Positions 33,794 through 42,897 of a stretch of 64,000 nucleotides of DNA are shown here, in pieces (positions within the stretch are counted from its first letter, which is position 1; every line of letters begins with the position of its first letter). Both the position numbers and the translations under genes were made by a program. Source of the DNA: Lysinibacillus alkalisoli (GTDB lineage Bacteria > Bacillota > Bacilli > Bacillales_A > Planococcaceae); the NCBI RefSeq assembly GCF_014643595.1, contig NZ_BMJT01000006.1, positions 62,001 through 126,000 on the forward strand. Reading direction: 5' to 3'. Below the pieces are notes generated by a model. That model was not told the DNA's origin. It did no database searches and saw only the letters and a program-made list of their open reading frames with translations.

Positions 33794-34849
33794 ATGAGAC
33801 AATACCGTATTGACGAAAGTAAAGGCATGGAATTTGGGATTTATTCGATTGGTGAGCATGTTGCCAATCCACATACTGGTGAACGTATTAGCGCTCAACA
33901 ACGCATTCAAGAGCTCATTACAACGAGTCAATTAGCCGAGCAAGCAGGTATCGACTTATTCGCTATTGGAGAAAGTCATCAATCGCATTTTACTACGCAA
34001 GCACATACTGTCATTCTAGGTGCTGTTGCTCAAGCTACGGAACACATTAAAATCTCTAGCTCTGTCACTGTGTTAAGCGTAGCTGACCCTGTTAGAGTAT
34101 ACGAAGACTTTGCAACATTAGATTTAATCTCTAATGGGCGTGCCGAAATTATTGCAGGTCGTGGTTCACGTCTTGGTGCGTTTCATTTACTGGGCTATGA
34201 TATTAATGATTACGAAGCATTATTTGAAGAGAAGTTGGCATTACTCACACAATTAAATCGCGAGGAACGCGTCACTTGGAAGGGGCACTTTAGACCTGAG
34301 CTACGCGATGCTGTTATTCATCCACAACCATTAAACGGTAGTATCCCGATTTGGCGTGGTGTTGGTGGACCACCAGACAGTGCTATTTTAGCTGGTCGTG
34401 CTGGTATTCCTATGACGCTAACAACATTGGGTGGCCCTGCTGAAAATTTTAAAATTGCTGTTGATGCTTATCGCAATGCCGCAACAATTAGTGGGCATGA
34501 TGTTAGCCAATTACCTATCGCTACAACAAGTTTATTTTATACTGCAAAAAACTCACAAGACGCTGTAAAAGAATATTATCCACATATCGATAAAGGAATG
34601 CTAGCGTTACGCGGAACAAATTATCCACAAGCTCAGTTTGAAGCGGCTACAGATGCAAAAGATGCCTTAATGATTGGTAGCCCTGCTCAAATTATCGAAA
34701 AATTACATTACCAATACGAGCTTTATGGACAACAACGTTTCCTAGCACAAATTGATTTTGGTGGAGTGCCAATGGATAAAATCCAGCAAAACATCGAACT
34801 CATTGCTACTGAAATTATGCCAGCTGTTAAAAAGTTTACCGCGAAATAA
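33794..34849 (+). CDS. LLM class flavin-dependent oxidoreductase
   Basis: The 351-residue luciferase-like TIM-barrel protein has typical segments: AEQAGIDLFAIGESHQ (near 50), ISSSVTVLSVADPVRVYEDFATLD (split, near 95-115), EIIAGRGSR (near 122) and PIWRGVGGPPDS (near 178). These enzymes use FMNH2 or F420-like reduced flavins; here FMN is likely. It is the third gene of the marR operon, 12 bases after the dioxygenase, and the operon ends at 34895. Confidence 0.9.
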   Translation: MRQYRIDESKGMEFGIYSIGEHVANPHTGERISAQQRIQELITTSQLAEQAGIDLFAIGESHQSHFTTQAHTVILGAVAQATEHIKISSSVTVLSVADPVRVYEDFATLDLISNGRAEIIAGRGSRLGAFHLLGYDINDYEALFEEKLALLTQLNREERVTWKGHFRPELRDAVIHPQPLNGSIPIWRGVGGPPDSAILAGRAGIPMTLTTLGGPAENFKIAVDAYRNAATISGHDVSQLPIATTSLFYTAKNSQDAVKEYYPHIDKGMLALRGTNYPQAQFEAATDAKDALMIGSPAQIIEKLHYQYELYGQQRFLAQIDFGGVPMDKIQQNIELIATEIMPAVKKFTAK

Positions 34850-34859
34850 TTACAACAAT

Positions 34860-34895
34860 AAAAGGCGAAGTGACTTTTCAGTTACTTCGCCTTTT
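34860..34895 (+). terminator. Terminator of the marR operon
   Basis: AAAAGGCGAAGT and ACTTCGCCTTTT form a 12-bp stem around a 12-base loop, ending in TTTT. Confidence 0.88.
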
Positions 34896-34897
34896 AA

Positions 34898-34936
34898 AAC
34901 GTATAAAGTTATCCACAGTGGATAACTTTATACGTT
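34898..34936. repeat. Perfect 39-bp palindrome containing a DnaA-box sequence
   Basis: The 19-base arms (34898-34916 and 34918-34936) are exact inverted copies around a single A. The centre reads TTATCCACAGTGGATAA, so TTATCCACA, the consensus DnaA box, lies on the plus strand. It is not followed by a T-run and begins two bases after the operon terminator. It may form a cruciform or a second hairpin; a role in DnaA titration is speculation. Confidence 0.9.
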
Positions 34937-35089
34937 GTCTGGTAGGCTATAACGATACATACACCTTTTCTCCTCATCATAACATGTTATGTAATGTTCT
35001 TTTACGAGTATTTTCTTTCTTTCACAAGTAGTCATGTTGTTTTAGTAACGTTATGATAACTACAGCTTAAAGAAAAGGAGATTTCTTAA

Positions 35090-36292
35090 ATGGATACAAA
35101 TTCGCACCCTTCTAAAAAAATACAATGGACAAGTGCGACCATTATTTTAGTCGTAGGCATTGCTTTTATTGCGGCAACTTTACGTACACCTATTACTGTC
35201 GTTGGTCCTATCATTCATTTTATAAAAGATGATTTACTCATTTCAAACGCTTTGGCAGGCTTTCTTACTACAATACCTTTGCTTGCTTTTGCTGTCGTAT
35301 CACCTTTTGCCCCACGTATTTCAAAACGCTTTGGTTTAGAGCTTACGTTATTATTATCAACAGCTGTTGTAGCTGGTGGTATTGTATTACGTTCTGTGGG
35401 CAGCATTACCCCTCTGTTAATAGGTACTATTTTAATTGGTGTTGGTATTTCATTTGGTAACGTATTAATGCCTAGCTTTTTAAAGTTAAAATTCCCTATG
35501 CAAGTTGGGATTATGATGGGGATTTATTCTGTTGCGATGAATGTGTCTGGTGGACTAGGTGCAGGGTTAAGTTACCCTATTGCTGAAGGTTCACGCTTTG
35601 GTTGGCAAGCGGCTACGGGTGTTTGGGTAGTCTTAGCCATTGCGGCAATAATCATTTGGTTACCTCAACTTAAGAATAATGCGCCTGCACAACCAACCAC
35701 TCAAACAACTGCACCAAAGATGAAGCTTTGGCGCTCACCATTAGCTTGGGCTGTAGCAATTACAATGGGCTTACAGTCAATGCTATTTTATAATTCTTCT
35801 GCTTGGTTACCAGAAATCTTTGTGGCTCAAGGTTTAGCCGCTGACCAAGCGGGTTGGATGATTTCTATTATGCAACTTGCTCAATTACCTTTTACGTTTA
35901 TTATTCCTATTTTGATTGACCGCTTACCATCTCAAAAACCACTTGTTATTTTAAGTTGCGGACTCTTTTTAATAGGCTTCCTTGGCATCGCACTAGAATT
36001 TACTTCTCTCACATTATTGTGGATGATTTTACTTGGGTGTGCAGGTGGTGCTATGTTCGGTATTACCATGATGTTCTTCACATTACGCACTCAAACCGCT
36101 TATGGCGCGGCTGACCTATCAGGTTTTGCTCAATCCATTGGCTACTTACTTGCCGCTACTGGCCCTGTGACATTTGGCTTCTTACATGATGTAACAGGCT
36201 CATGGACAGTACCACTTTGGTCATTCGTAGTCGCTACTATTATTTTATTTATGGCAGCCTATAAAGCATCTGAAAATCGCTATGTTGATTAA
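35090..36292 (+). CDS. MFS transporter, CynX/NimT family
   Basis: A 400-residue major facilitator with 12 predicted helices. N-terminal AATLRTPITVVGPIIHFI and the FLTTIPLLAFAVVSPFAPRISKRFG stretch (split; motif-A region near 62-83) are typical of the CynX/NimT (cyanate/nitroimidazole) group. A cytoplasmic loop rich in Gln/Thr/Pro separates helices 6 and 7 (about 203-215). Substrate is unknown. AAAAGGAG precedes ATG at 35090. It is monocistronic, convergent with an AraC regulator across a shared terminator. Confidence 0.88.
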   Translation: MDTNSHPSKKIQWTSATIILVVGIAFIAATLRTPITVVGPIIHFIKDDLLISNALAGFLTTIPLLAFAVVSPFAPRISKRFGLELTLLLSTAVVAGGIVLRSVGSITPLLIGTILIGVGISFGNVLMPSFLKLKFPMQVGIMMGIYSVAMNVSGGLGAGLSYPIAEGSRFGWQAATGVWVVLAIAAIIIWLPQLKNNAPAQPTTQTTAPKMKLWRSPLAWAVAITMGLQSMLFYNSSAWLPEIFVAQGLAADQAGWMISIMQLAQLPFTFIIPILIDRLPSQKPLVILSCGLFLIGFLGIALEFTSLTLLWMILLGCAGGAMFGITMMFFTLRTQTAYGAADLSGFAQSIGYLLAATGPVTFGFLHDVTGSWTVPLWSFVVATIILFMAAYKASENRYVD

Positions 36293-36302
36293 TCTGTATC
36301 TC

Positions 36303-36338
36303 AATAAAGTACCCTTGACTAGTCAAGGGTACTTTATT
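36303..36338. terminator. Bidirectional terminator, perfect 36-bp palindrome
   Basis: AATAAAGTACCCTTGACT and its exact inverse AGTCAAGGGTACTTTATT form the stem; A- and T-rich ends make it work in both directions. Confidence 0.85.
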
Positions 36339-36343
36339 TGATA

Positions 36344-37273
36344 TTACGTTAAATATTCACTCGGATTACAGCCAAAATGCTTGCGAAAGGCTACTGTGAA
36401 ATTGCTCATATTACTATAACCCAACTGTACAGCGACCTCTGTCACTGTACAGCCTTCTACTTCTAATAACCATGCCGCTTGTTCCATACGCTGCCTGCGA
36501 ATAAAGGTGAAAACAGTTTCACCAAATAATTGTTTAAACCCTATTTTCAATTTACTCTCTGTTATTTGAACACGCTCTGCTAATGATTGTAGCGTATGTG
36601 TTTGTTCTAGTTCTTGTAATAATATCGCTTTCACTTCATGCAATTTTTCAGCATCTTTTACATTAGGCATCGCTACTTTAGGCTGCTGTTTGGCAAAAAA
36701 AGTAACAATTAATTCCATTACTTTTGCTTCAATGTAAATGCTTTTAAATGGCTCTTCATAAACACAATGTAAAATTTCATACACGCGTTGTTTAATGGTT
36801 GGCGTGAATGGCTCTAATATGATTTGTCCCAATTGTTGTCTTAAAAATGTAGCTATTTGTGCCTTTGTCTCTGTCGTCTTAAAATAAGAGAGCAATTGGT
36901 TAGGTGTCATTCTAATTTCGACACGTTGTAATCGCTCATTAGCTTTATTTTTGATTTGTACGTTGGAGTGATGAAAATAAGAGATGGCATAATCTGTAGA
37001 TTGTAAGCGAAAAGGTTCTTGATTAATACTACAAATTACATGTCCATTTAACACAAAATTTAATTCTACCATCTCACTATCATTATGAAATTGTGTAGTT
37101 AAATCCTGAAATAACATCACATCAGATATGACCACTTGTAACGTTTCACTAATTGTAATCATAGTGATTTTTCCTTCACCAATAGAGCTAGGTAACTGTA
37201 ATACACCTGTATTTTGTGTCAACTTATGTTGTAAAACATCTGTGATTTGTGCTATTTGTGCATCGTCTCTCAT
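36344..37273 (-). CDS. AraC family transcriptional regulator
   Basis: A 309-residue regulator. The C-terminal 95 residues hold the double helix-turn-helix: LQSLAERVQITESKLKIGFKQLFG (split, near 225-250) and VTEVAVQLGYSNMSNFTVAFRKHFG (split, near 275-298), ending NPSEYLT. The N-terminal about 200 residues look like a ligand-sensing domain resembling PchR-type regulators (weak). It is separated from neighbours by terminators on both sides, so its target is not evident. AGGCGGAGGTGAAGCG precedes ATG at 37273. Confidence 0.9.
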   Translation of the reverse strand: MRDDAQIAQITDVLQHKLTQNTGVLQLPSSIGEGKITMITISETLQVVISDVMLFQDLTTQFHNDSEMVELNFVLNGHVICSINQEPFRLQSTDYAISYFHHSNVQIKNKANERLQRVEIRMTPNQLLSYFKTTETKAQIATFLRQQLGQIILEPFTPTIKQRVYEILHCVYEEPFKSIYIEAKVMELIVTFFAKQQPKVAMPNVKDAEKLHEVKAILLQELEQTHTLQSLAERVQITESKLKIGFKQLFGETVFTFIRRQRMEQAAWLLEVEGCTVTEVAVQLGYSNMSNFTVAFRKHFGCNPSEYLT

Positions 37274-37344
37274 CGCTTCACCTCCGCCTTATTATTGTAA
37301 CAAATGTCGGCAAATAAAGCCTTTGTTGCTTTTGCCATCCATAA

Positions 37345-37390
37345 AAAAAATGGCAAAGGGGAATTACAATCTCCCCTTTACCACTTTTAT
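37345..37390 (-). terminator. Terminator of the 5'-nucleotidase gene (repeated hairpin family)
   Basis: Minus strand: AAAAGTGGTAAAGGGGA pairs with TCCCCTTTGCCATTTT (G-U pairs and one mismatch) and is followed by a T-run. The stem is closely related to those at 9653, 43911 and 49892. Confidence 0.85.
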
Positions 37391-37404
37391 CTTTCAAATT
37401 TTGA

Positions 37405-39597
37405 TTATTGCTGTTTAAATTGTTCCACCGTATATAGGAAGTTGGCGAACATCTTAGCAGCATGTGCACGTGTTGTGTAGCTAGCTGGTAAATACTTACC
37501 GCCATTGCCATCTGCAATTGCCTTATCTTGAATAAAGCCAATCGCTTGTTGCGCTTCCGCATCTAAGTGATTAATATCACTGAACGTTGCTTTTGGTGCT
37601 TGGTAATTAGCATCTATATTTTGATAAGCTCGCTCATACATTAATGCTAATTGTTTACGTGTTACAGGATCAAATGGTTTAAATTTGCCATTAGAGCCTT
37701 TGATAATACCTGCCTCTGTCGCTGCTGCAATAGCCAATTTCAGCTCAGCATCCTCTAAATTTTTAACATCATCATATGTTGGTTCGTTCTTCGCTTCTAA
37801 AGCTAATGCACGCGTTAACATTAATACCACATTGGCACGTGTTAATGTTTTTTGTGGATTAAATTTCTCAAGTGGCTTGAACACTGGCGCTTGCCCTTCT
37901 TCAGCAACTTGGAGTCTTGCCACATAAGGATAGAACCAGTTAGCTGTTGTGATGTCTTTAAATGTAGTAGTTGTTGTGATTCTTCCCTCAACCTGTTGTG
38001 TCACATCACCTAGTTCAATTAAACGATTCGCAAAATTTTCCCAATCACTAAAGCCTGGCTCACTTGCACGCCCTTCTTCATAAGCACGTCCTAGTGCTTC
38101 AAAGCCATCGCCACCACGAGCTGTGAATACGTTAGTCGCTGCTTTATAATTTGCTTTTCGGTCTACTTCTTTACCACCAATTTTTAGCGATACAAGACGC
38201 TCTCCAGCTTTTTTTGTAGGGTCAAATAATACTTCCATACCTGCTACATGCAAAAAGCCACCAGATTCTTTCGGATATTCTTTTACAGAATGCTCAAACG
38301 TTTCGTACAATTCATCACCTGTCACTTCAATAATCGCAAGTGGATTACCAAAAGGTAACACCGTTAATACTTCTCCATATGTTACAGGTCCTTTAGTAAT
38401 AGATGAACGAATACCACCGCCATTTTGGAAAGCAATCACGACGTCTTTATCGATTTCTTTTGCTTTATCTAACATGCCATCCGTAATAATATTACCGAGG
38501 TTGGTTTCGCCTGCTCTAACTCCTCCTAAGCCACGTAAACCACTTAAAAATACCTTAGCATCTGCACCAGTTTCTGCATTCATTTTATTTTGCACTTGTT
38601 TTACATCAGCTGCGATTAACGCTTCTGCTTCTTTATCTGACGGTAGTACATAATTCCCCGCCTCATCTTTTTGTCCTACAAGATGTAATTGCCCCATGTA
38701 ATCTGCCACTACACCATTATCATCAAATGTAATATCTAGTTGCCCTAAATATTTATTGTATTGATTTGCCTGTACAATCACGACAGGTTGTTCTGTCTCT
38801 TCATTTACTACTTGCACAGGCTGTTTTAATTCAGTATGTGTGTGACCACCAACAATAACATCAATACCTGGGACCTTTTTGGCTAGTTCTTGGTCATTAT
38901 CCATCATTGCATTATCATCATAACCGATATGAGTAAGCGCAATGATTTTATTAATACCTTGTGCCTCAAAGGCCGCTACCGTTTCCTTAGCGCTATCAAG
39001 ATAAGCTTTAAATTCTACTTTTTCTGGGCTAGCAATGGCTGTAGTCTCTTCTGTCGTTAATCCAAAGATACCTACCTTCTCGCCATTAATCTCTTTTATA
39101 ATACCATTATATATTTTGCCATTCTCCGCTTGGTCTGTAACAGCTTGTGTTTGTAATCCTGTAAATTTTTCGTCTTTTGAAAAATCAACATTCGCTGACA
39201 CAAACGGGAATTTAGCACCTTTAATAAAATCAACTAATTTATTATGACCATCTTTTGATAATCCTAAATCAAACTCATGGTTACCAAATGTCATAGCGTC
39301 GTAACCTAAGTAATTCATAATTTTTAAATCTGTTTGACCATAAAATTCATTGAAAAATAGTGTACCTGAGAAAACATCACCTGCATCCAATAAAACATTA
39401 TTCGGATTTTCTGTGCGTAATTTGTTCACTAATGCTGCGCGTTGTCCAACGTTATCCACATGTGCATGTGTATCATTTGTGTGGAAAATTGTCATATCAA
39501 GTGCAGCCGCTTCTACTTTTTCTGTGGATAAAACATATGGTGCAATAATAGCGGAACTTGCGAGTGCTGCTGTAATCATAGCTTTTTTACTCATCAT
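37405..39597 (-). CDS. Surface 5'-nucleotidase/UDP-sugar hydrolase with SLH anchor
   Basis: A 730-residue exported protein. A signal peptide (KKAMITAALASSAIIAPYVL, cleavage after VEA) is followed by a calcineurin-like phosphoesterase domain with metal motifs IFHTNDTHAHVD (near 40), LDAGDVFSG (near 72), TFGNHEFDLG (near 105) and GGHTHTE (near 250). The 5'-nucleotidase C-terminal domain follows (about 335-530, FQNGGGIRSSI). The last 180 residues contain three SLH repeats (first FKDITTANWFYPYV). It cleaves extracellular nucleotides and is held at the cell wall by the SLH domains. ATG at 39597 follows AAGGTGA. Confidence 0.93.
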   Translation of the reverse strand: MMSKKAMITAALASSAIIAPYVLSTEKVEAAALDMTIFHTNDTHAHVDNVGQRAALVNKLRTENPNNVLLDAGDVFSGTLFFNEFYGQTDLKIMNYLGYDAMTFGNHEFDLGLSKDGHNKLVDFIKGAKFPFVSANVDFSKDEKFTGLQTQAVTDQAENGKIYNGIIKEINGEKVGIFGLTTEETTAIASPEKVEFKAYLDSAKETVAAFEAQGINKIIALTHIGYDDNAMMDNDQELAKKVPGIDVIVGGHTHTELKQPVQVVNEETEQPVVIVQANQYNKYLGQLDITFDDNGVVADYMGQLHLVGQKDEAGNYVLPSDKEAEALIAADVKQVQNKMNAETGADAKVFLSGLRGLGGVRAGETNLGNIITDGMLDKAKEIDKDVVIAFQNGGGIRSSITKGPVTYGEVLTVLPFGNPLAIIEVTGDELYETFEHSVKEYPKESGGFLHVAGMEVLFDPTKKAGERLVSLKIGGKEVDRKANYKAATNVFTARGGDGFEALGRAYEEGRASEPGFSDWENFANRLIELGDVTQQVEGRITTTTTFKDITTANWFYPYVARLQVAEEGQAPVFKPLEKFNPQKTLTRANVVLMLTRALALEAKNEPTYDDVKNLEDAELKLAIAAATEAGIIKGSNGKFKPFDPVTRKQLALMYERAYQNIDANYQAPKATFSDINHLDAEAQQAIGFIQDKAIADGNGGKYLPASYTTRAHAAKMFANFLYTVEQFKQQ

Positions 39598-39696
39598 CTT
39601 TATCACCTTACCCATCTTCATTTTATGTTCTTTTTTAACATACCATGTGCCATTTTTTTGTACAACGGCAATTATGTAACTTCTTCGTAAAAAATA

Positions 39697-39735
39697 ATAA
39701 AAAAAGAATCACCATAGTAATGGCAATTCTCTTTT
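39697..39735 (-). terminator. Terminator after copZ
   Basis: Minus strand GAATTGCCAT and ATGGTGATTC form a 10-bp stem with two G-U pairs followed by seven T. Confidence 0.82.
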
Positions 39736-39738
39736 TAC

Positions 39739-39945
39739 TTAAACAACGTCATAACCTTGTTCTTCTATCTCATTCACAATAACCTGTTGCGAAGTTTGTG
39801 TAGCATCAAATGCCACGGCTACCTTAGCCGCTTCTAGGTCTACTTTCACTTCGTTAACACCTGTTAATTGACCAACACTTGTTTCAATAGCATTTACACA
39901 ATGACCACAAGACATACCTTGTACTTGTAATGTAATTTCTTGCAT
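39739..39945 (-). CDS. copZ: Copper chaperone CopZ
   Basis: A 68-residue heavy-metal-associated domain with the copper site GMSCGHC (Cys near 13 and 16). It carries Cu(I) in the cytosol, usually to CopA or the CsoR repressor. ATG at 39945 behind AAGGAGG is preferred to the longer frame to 39978, which would overlap the promoter. No copA is adjacent in this window. The promoter spacer contains a CsoR-type palindrome (39986-40004). Confidence 0.92.
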   Translation of the reverse strand: MQEITLQVQGMSCGHCVNAIETSVGQLTGVNEVKVDLEAAKVAVAFDATQTSQQVIVNEIEEQGYDVV

Positions 39946-39978
39946 GAGGCTTCCTCCTTTATACTTTACTATATTCAC

Positions 39979-40008
39979 AACATATCATACCCCTTATAGG
40001 TATGTCAA
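39979..40008 (-). promoter_or_regulatory. copZ promoter with CsoR-type operator in the spacer
   Basis: Minus strand TTGACA (40003-40008), 18 bases, TATGTT (39979-39984). The spacer holds CATACC-7-GGTATG (39986-40004; AAGGGGTATG on the coding strand), which resembles the GC-rich CsoR/CstR operator. Copper would relieve repression. Confidence 0.7.
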
Positions 40009-40079
40009 AACATTCGTTTTATATTTCACCATGACTTTTTTTATAAGCTATGGTACATTGTATGTAATTACATAGCCAT

Positions 40080-40170
40080 CCACTGGAGGTGCCGTTGTGA
40101 ACGGCTGAGATCAAAGTAAACTTTGGGATTCCTGGAACCTGATCTAGTTTGTACTAGCGTAGGAAAGTGG
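40080..40170 (+). promoter_or_regulatory. TPP (thi-box) riboswitch
   Basis: The thi-box core is clear: GGAGGTGCCG, ACGGCTGAGATCA, CTTTGGGATTCC, GGAACCTGATCTAG and GTACTAGCGTAGGAAAG, closed by CCACT/AGTGG. It senses thiamine pyrophosphate and controls the following tenI-thiOSGF operon. Confidence 0.95.
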
Positions 40171-40198
40171 GCGCCGATTTTTCGTTACTATTTAAGTA

Positions 40199-40236
40199 AG
40201 CGTTACTTTTCCTATGGAGAGGTGACGCTTTTTTTG
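40199..40236 (+). terminator. Expression-platform terminator of the TPP riboswitch
   Basis: AGCGTTAC pairs with GTGACGCT (one G-U) around a loop with its own TCC/GGA pairing, and is followed by seven T. It lies 21 bases before tenI. Confidence 0.8.
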
Positions 40237-40256
40237 GTTGGCTTTAGGAGGATACG

Positions 40257-40787
40257 ATGATACATGCCATTACATCAGGACAAGGCTTAGGAAAACAACA
40301 ACTCATAAATATTAAAACAGTAGCTGAAAAAGTTGATGCGGTAGTCATTCGAGAAAAGCACTTATCCATTCAAGAAATTGAACAAGGTATCATTCAATTG
40401 TTAGCACTAGGTGTTGAACGTTGTAAGCTCATACTTCATACCCATGTAACACTAGCGCAAAAATATGCGCTGTTAGGCTGTCACTTTGCTGCTGGCGAGG
40501 TGCCTTTACATAAGCCACCATCACTGTTATATGGGCAATCGACACATAATCTCACTGAAGTAAAAAAAAGTGAGATAGATGGTATGGACTATATTTATTA
40601 TTCGCCCATTTTTCCTACTACATCTAAGCCACATGCACAAGGACAAGGCTTAGCTAACTTAGCAAAAATTTGTCAACAAACTACATTACCTGTCATTGCG
40701 TTAGGTGGTGTAACAACACATCGCATCCCTGCGATTTATGCGAGCGGGGCTAAAGGTTATGCAAGTATATCGTTATTCTTTCATTAA
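40257..40787 (+). CDS. tenI: Thiazole tautomerase TenI
   Basis: A 176-residue ThiE-like TIM barrel, slightly shorter than the about 200 of B. subtilis TenI. Conserved parts include VVIREKHLS (near 33), the GQSTHNLTEV loop (near 97), YIYYSPIFPTTSK (near 116) and LPVIALGGVT (near 146). TenI aromatises the thiazole tautomer made by ThiG. It lacks the fuller substrate set of ThiE and sits with thiO, so TenI rather than ThiE is favoured. It is the first gene after the TPP switch, with AGGAGG upstream. Confidence 0.87.
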   Translation: MIHAITSGQGLGKQQLINIKTVAEKVDAVVIREKHLSIQEIEQGIIQLLALGVERCKLILHTHVTLAQKYALLGCHFAAGEVPLHKPPSLLYGQSTHNLTEVKKSEIDGMDYIYYSPIFPTTSKPHAQGQGLANLAKICQQTTLPVIALGGVTTHRIPAIYASGAKGYASISLFFH

Positions 40788-40801
40788 AAGGAGGCACTAT
40801 A

Positions 40802-41911
40802 GTGCATTGTAAAGGATTCTCAATCATTGGTGGTGGTGTGATGGGCTTATCTATTGCTTATCAATTACTTAAACAACAACAACAAGTCACCATCTTTCAT
40901 ACACCAAAATCAACTACGGCATCTTTAGCTGCTGGCGGTATGTTAGGCGCCCAAAATGAATTTCATGCGCCATCACCGCTTTATCCTATAGCTTTAGAAA
41001 GTCGTGCATTACACCCTGTTATTGCACAAGAGTTATATGACCTAACACAACTACAAATCGATTGGTTACCAACAAGTTTGATAAAGGTAGCTACTTCGCA
41101 ACAAGCCGTGCCACAGTTGAAAAATCAATTTCATTTTTTAGCTTCACAAGATGCTACTTCTATTGATTGGTTAGATGGGCAACAAACTCGCCAATTAGAA
41201 CCTTTCTTACATGATGAGATTGCTGCTAGTGTTCATATTCACCAAGATTATCAAGTAAATGCTAGAAAATTAATGACAGCACTCTGGCAAGCTGTTAAAC
41301 AACTCGGCGCAACTATTATTGAAGATGAAGTGCTAGCATTTGAGCATCACCAAAAAAAAATTACCCACGTGCATACGACTACAACTCGCTATGCTATAGA
41401 GCATGTCGTAGTTGCAACAGGTGCTTTTACAACGGCATTATTATCATCGCTAGCATTGCGCTGTCCCATGCATGCTGTTAAGGGCGAATGTGTAATGGTA
41501 AAGTCAGATAAACCATTAAAGCACACCATTTTCACTACTGATGGCTATTACCTTGTACCAAAATGCCATCAACAAATACTGATTGGCGCAACAAGTTACC
41601 CGTTCCAACAAGATGATATCGTTACAGTTAGCGGTGTACAACGGCTATTATCCAAAGCAATGGCAATCATGCCTGCGTTAAAAGATGCCCACATCTTAGA
41701 CAGTTGGTGTGGCGTACGACCACAGACGATGGATGGCCTTCCTATAATGGGCGCATCTCCTTATATTAATTTGAGTCTTTGCACAGGGCATTACCGCAAT
41801 GGCATATTATTAAGTGCCATTACAGGGCAACTATTTAGTCAATATTTATTAGGTGATAAGACAGCTAAACAGCGATTGGAACCGTTTCAATTCGCTCGCT
41901 TTAGCTCTTAA
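40802..41911 (+). CDS. thiO: Glycine oxidase ThiO
   Basis: The 369-residue FAD-dependent DAO-family oxidase starts with a Rossmann motif, SIIGGGVMGLSIAYQLL, and ends with the typical WCGVRPQTMDGLPIMG (near 300) and GHYRNGILLSAITG (near 325). It oxidises glycine to iminoglyoxylate (dehydroglycine) for thiazole synthesis. The start is GTG at 40802 behind AAAGGAGG. It lies between tenI and thiS in the B. subtilis order. Confidence 0.93.
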   Translation: MHCKGFSIIGGGVMGLSIAYQLLKQQQQVTIFHTPKSTTASLAAGGMLGAQNEFHAPSPLYPIALESRALHPVIAQELYDLTQLQIDWLPTSLIKVATSQQAVPQLKNQFHFLASQDATSIDWLDGQQTRQLEPFLHDEIAASVHIHQDYQVNARKLMTALWQAVKQLGATIIEDEVLAFEHHQKKITHVHTTTTRYAIEHVVVATGAFTTALLSSLALRCPMHAVKGECVMVKSDKPLKHTIFTTDGYYLVPKCHQQILIGATSYPFQQDDIVTVSGVQRLLSKAMAIMPALKDAHILDSWCGVRPQTMDGLPIMGASPYINLSLCTGHYRNGILLSAITGQLFSQYLLGDKTAKQRLEPFQFARFSS

Positions 41912-41926
41912 AGGAGGTGAATGTTA

Positions 41927-42130
41927 ATGCAAGTACTCATTAATGGTGTAACAATGACCATTCCCATCGACACGAACACCGTAGTACAACTGCTAGAGCA
42001 TCTCAAGTTAAATAAAGAACTTGCCATTGTAGAGGTTAATCAGGTCATTTTACAACCTGAGGAAAGAGATAATACACCCATTAAAGAACAAGACAAAATT
42101 GAAATTGTTCAATTTGTAGGAGGCGGATGA
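41927..42130 (+). CDS. thiS: Sulfur carrier protein ThiS
   Basis: A 67-residue ubiquitin-like protein ending in QFVGGG, the C-terminal Gly-Gly that ThiF adenylates and that becomes a thiocarboxylate. ATG at 41927 is nine bases from GGAGG; an ATG at 41921 is only three bases away and less likely. The stop overlaps an ATG of thiG. Confidence 0.93.
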   Translation: MQVLINGVTMTIPIDTNTVVQLLEHLKLNKELAIVEVNQVILQPEERDNTPIKEQDKIEIVQFVGGG

Positions 42131-42132
42131 AT

Positions 42133-42897
42133 ATGTTAACAATTGGCCCTTATACGTTTCAGTCGCGCTTATTATTAGGCACTGGAAAGTTTGCTGACTT
42201 TGATACACAAAAACAAGCAGTAGCCGTTTCTGAAACGGAGATTTTAACATTTGCGGTAAGACGAATGAATATTTTTGAGCCTACACAGCCTAATTTCTTA
42301 GAAAAAATAGATGTTTCTTCTTATACATTACTACCTAATACAGCCGGCGCAAAAACGGCTGAGGAGGCTGTACGTATTGCACAATTAGCTAAAGCATCTG
42401 GCTTATGTGACATGATAAAGGTAGAGATCATTGGTTGTGACAAAACATTATTACCAGACCCTGTAGAAACACTAAAAGCGACTGAATTATTACTAGCTGA
42501 AGGTTTTATTGTATTGCCTTATACTTCTGACGATGTATTATTAGCTAAACGCTTACAAGATTTAGGCTGTCATGCCATTATGCCAGGTGCATCACCCATT
42601 GGCTCAGGCTTAGGTATTTTAAACCCTGTACAACTTTCCTTTATTATTGAACAGGCTCAAGTACCTGTTATTGTAGATGCTGGTATTGGGTGTGCTACTG
42701 ATGCGGCACAAGCAATGGAGCTTGGAGCTGATGCTGTACTGCTTAACACCGCGGTGGCTGGTGCACATAATCCTGTTAAAATGGCTTCTGCTATGAAGCA
42801 TGCGATTATTGCCGGTCGTGAGAGTTTTGAAGCAGGACGCATTGCCAAGAAGCGTTATGCTACAGCATCTAGCCCTATGGAAGGTATGAGTTTGTGA
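42133..42897 (+). CDS. thiG: Thiazole synthase ThiG
   Basis: A 254-residue TIM barrel beginning [20 protein letters not shown], the standard ThiG N-terminus. Other landmarks are [15 protein letters not shown] (near 72), the Schiff-base Lys in [17 protein letters not shown] (near 98), and [12 protein letters not shown] (near 150). It forms the thiazole ring from DXP, dehydroglycine and ThiS-thiocarboxylate. An ATG at 42127 overlapping the thiS stop is also possible; 42133 matches the family start. Confidence 0.95.
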   Translation: MLTIGPYTFQSRLLLGTGKFADFDTQKQAVAVSETEILTFAVRRMNIFEPTQPNFLEKIDVSSYTLLPNTAGAKTAEEAVRIAQLAKASGLCDMIKVEIIGCDKTLLPDPVETLKATELLLAEGFIVLPYTSDDVLLAKRLQDLGCHAIMPGASPIGSGLGILNPVQLSFIIEQAQVPVIVDAGIGCATDAAQAMELGADAVLLNTAVAGAHNPVKMASAMKHAIIAGRESFEAGRIAKKRYATASSPMEGMSL

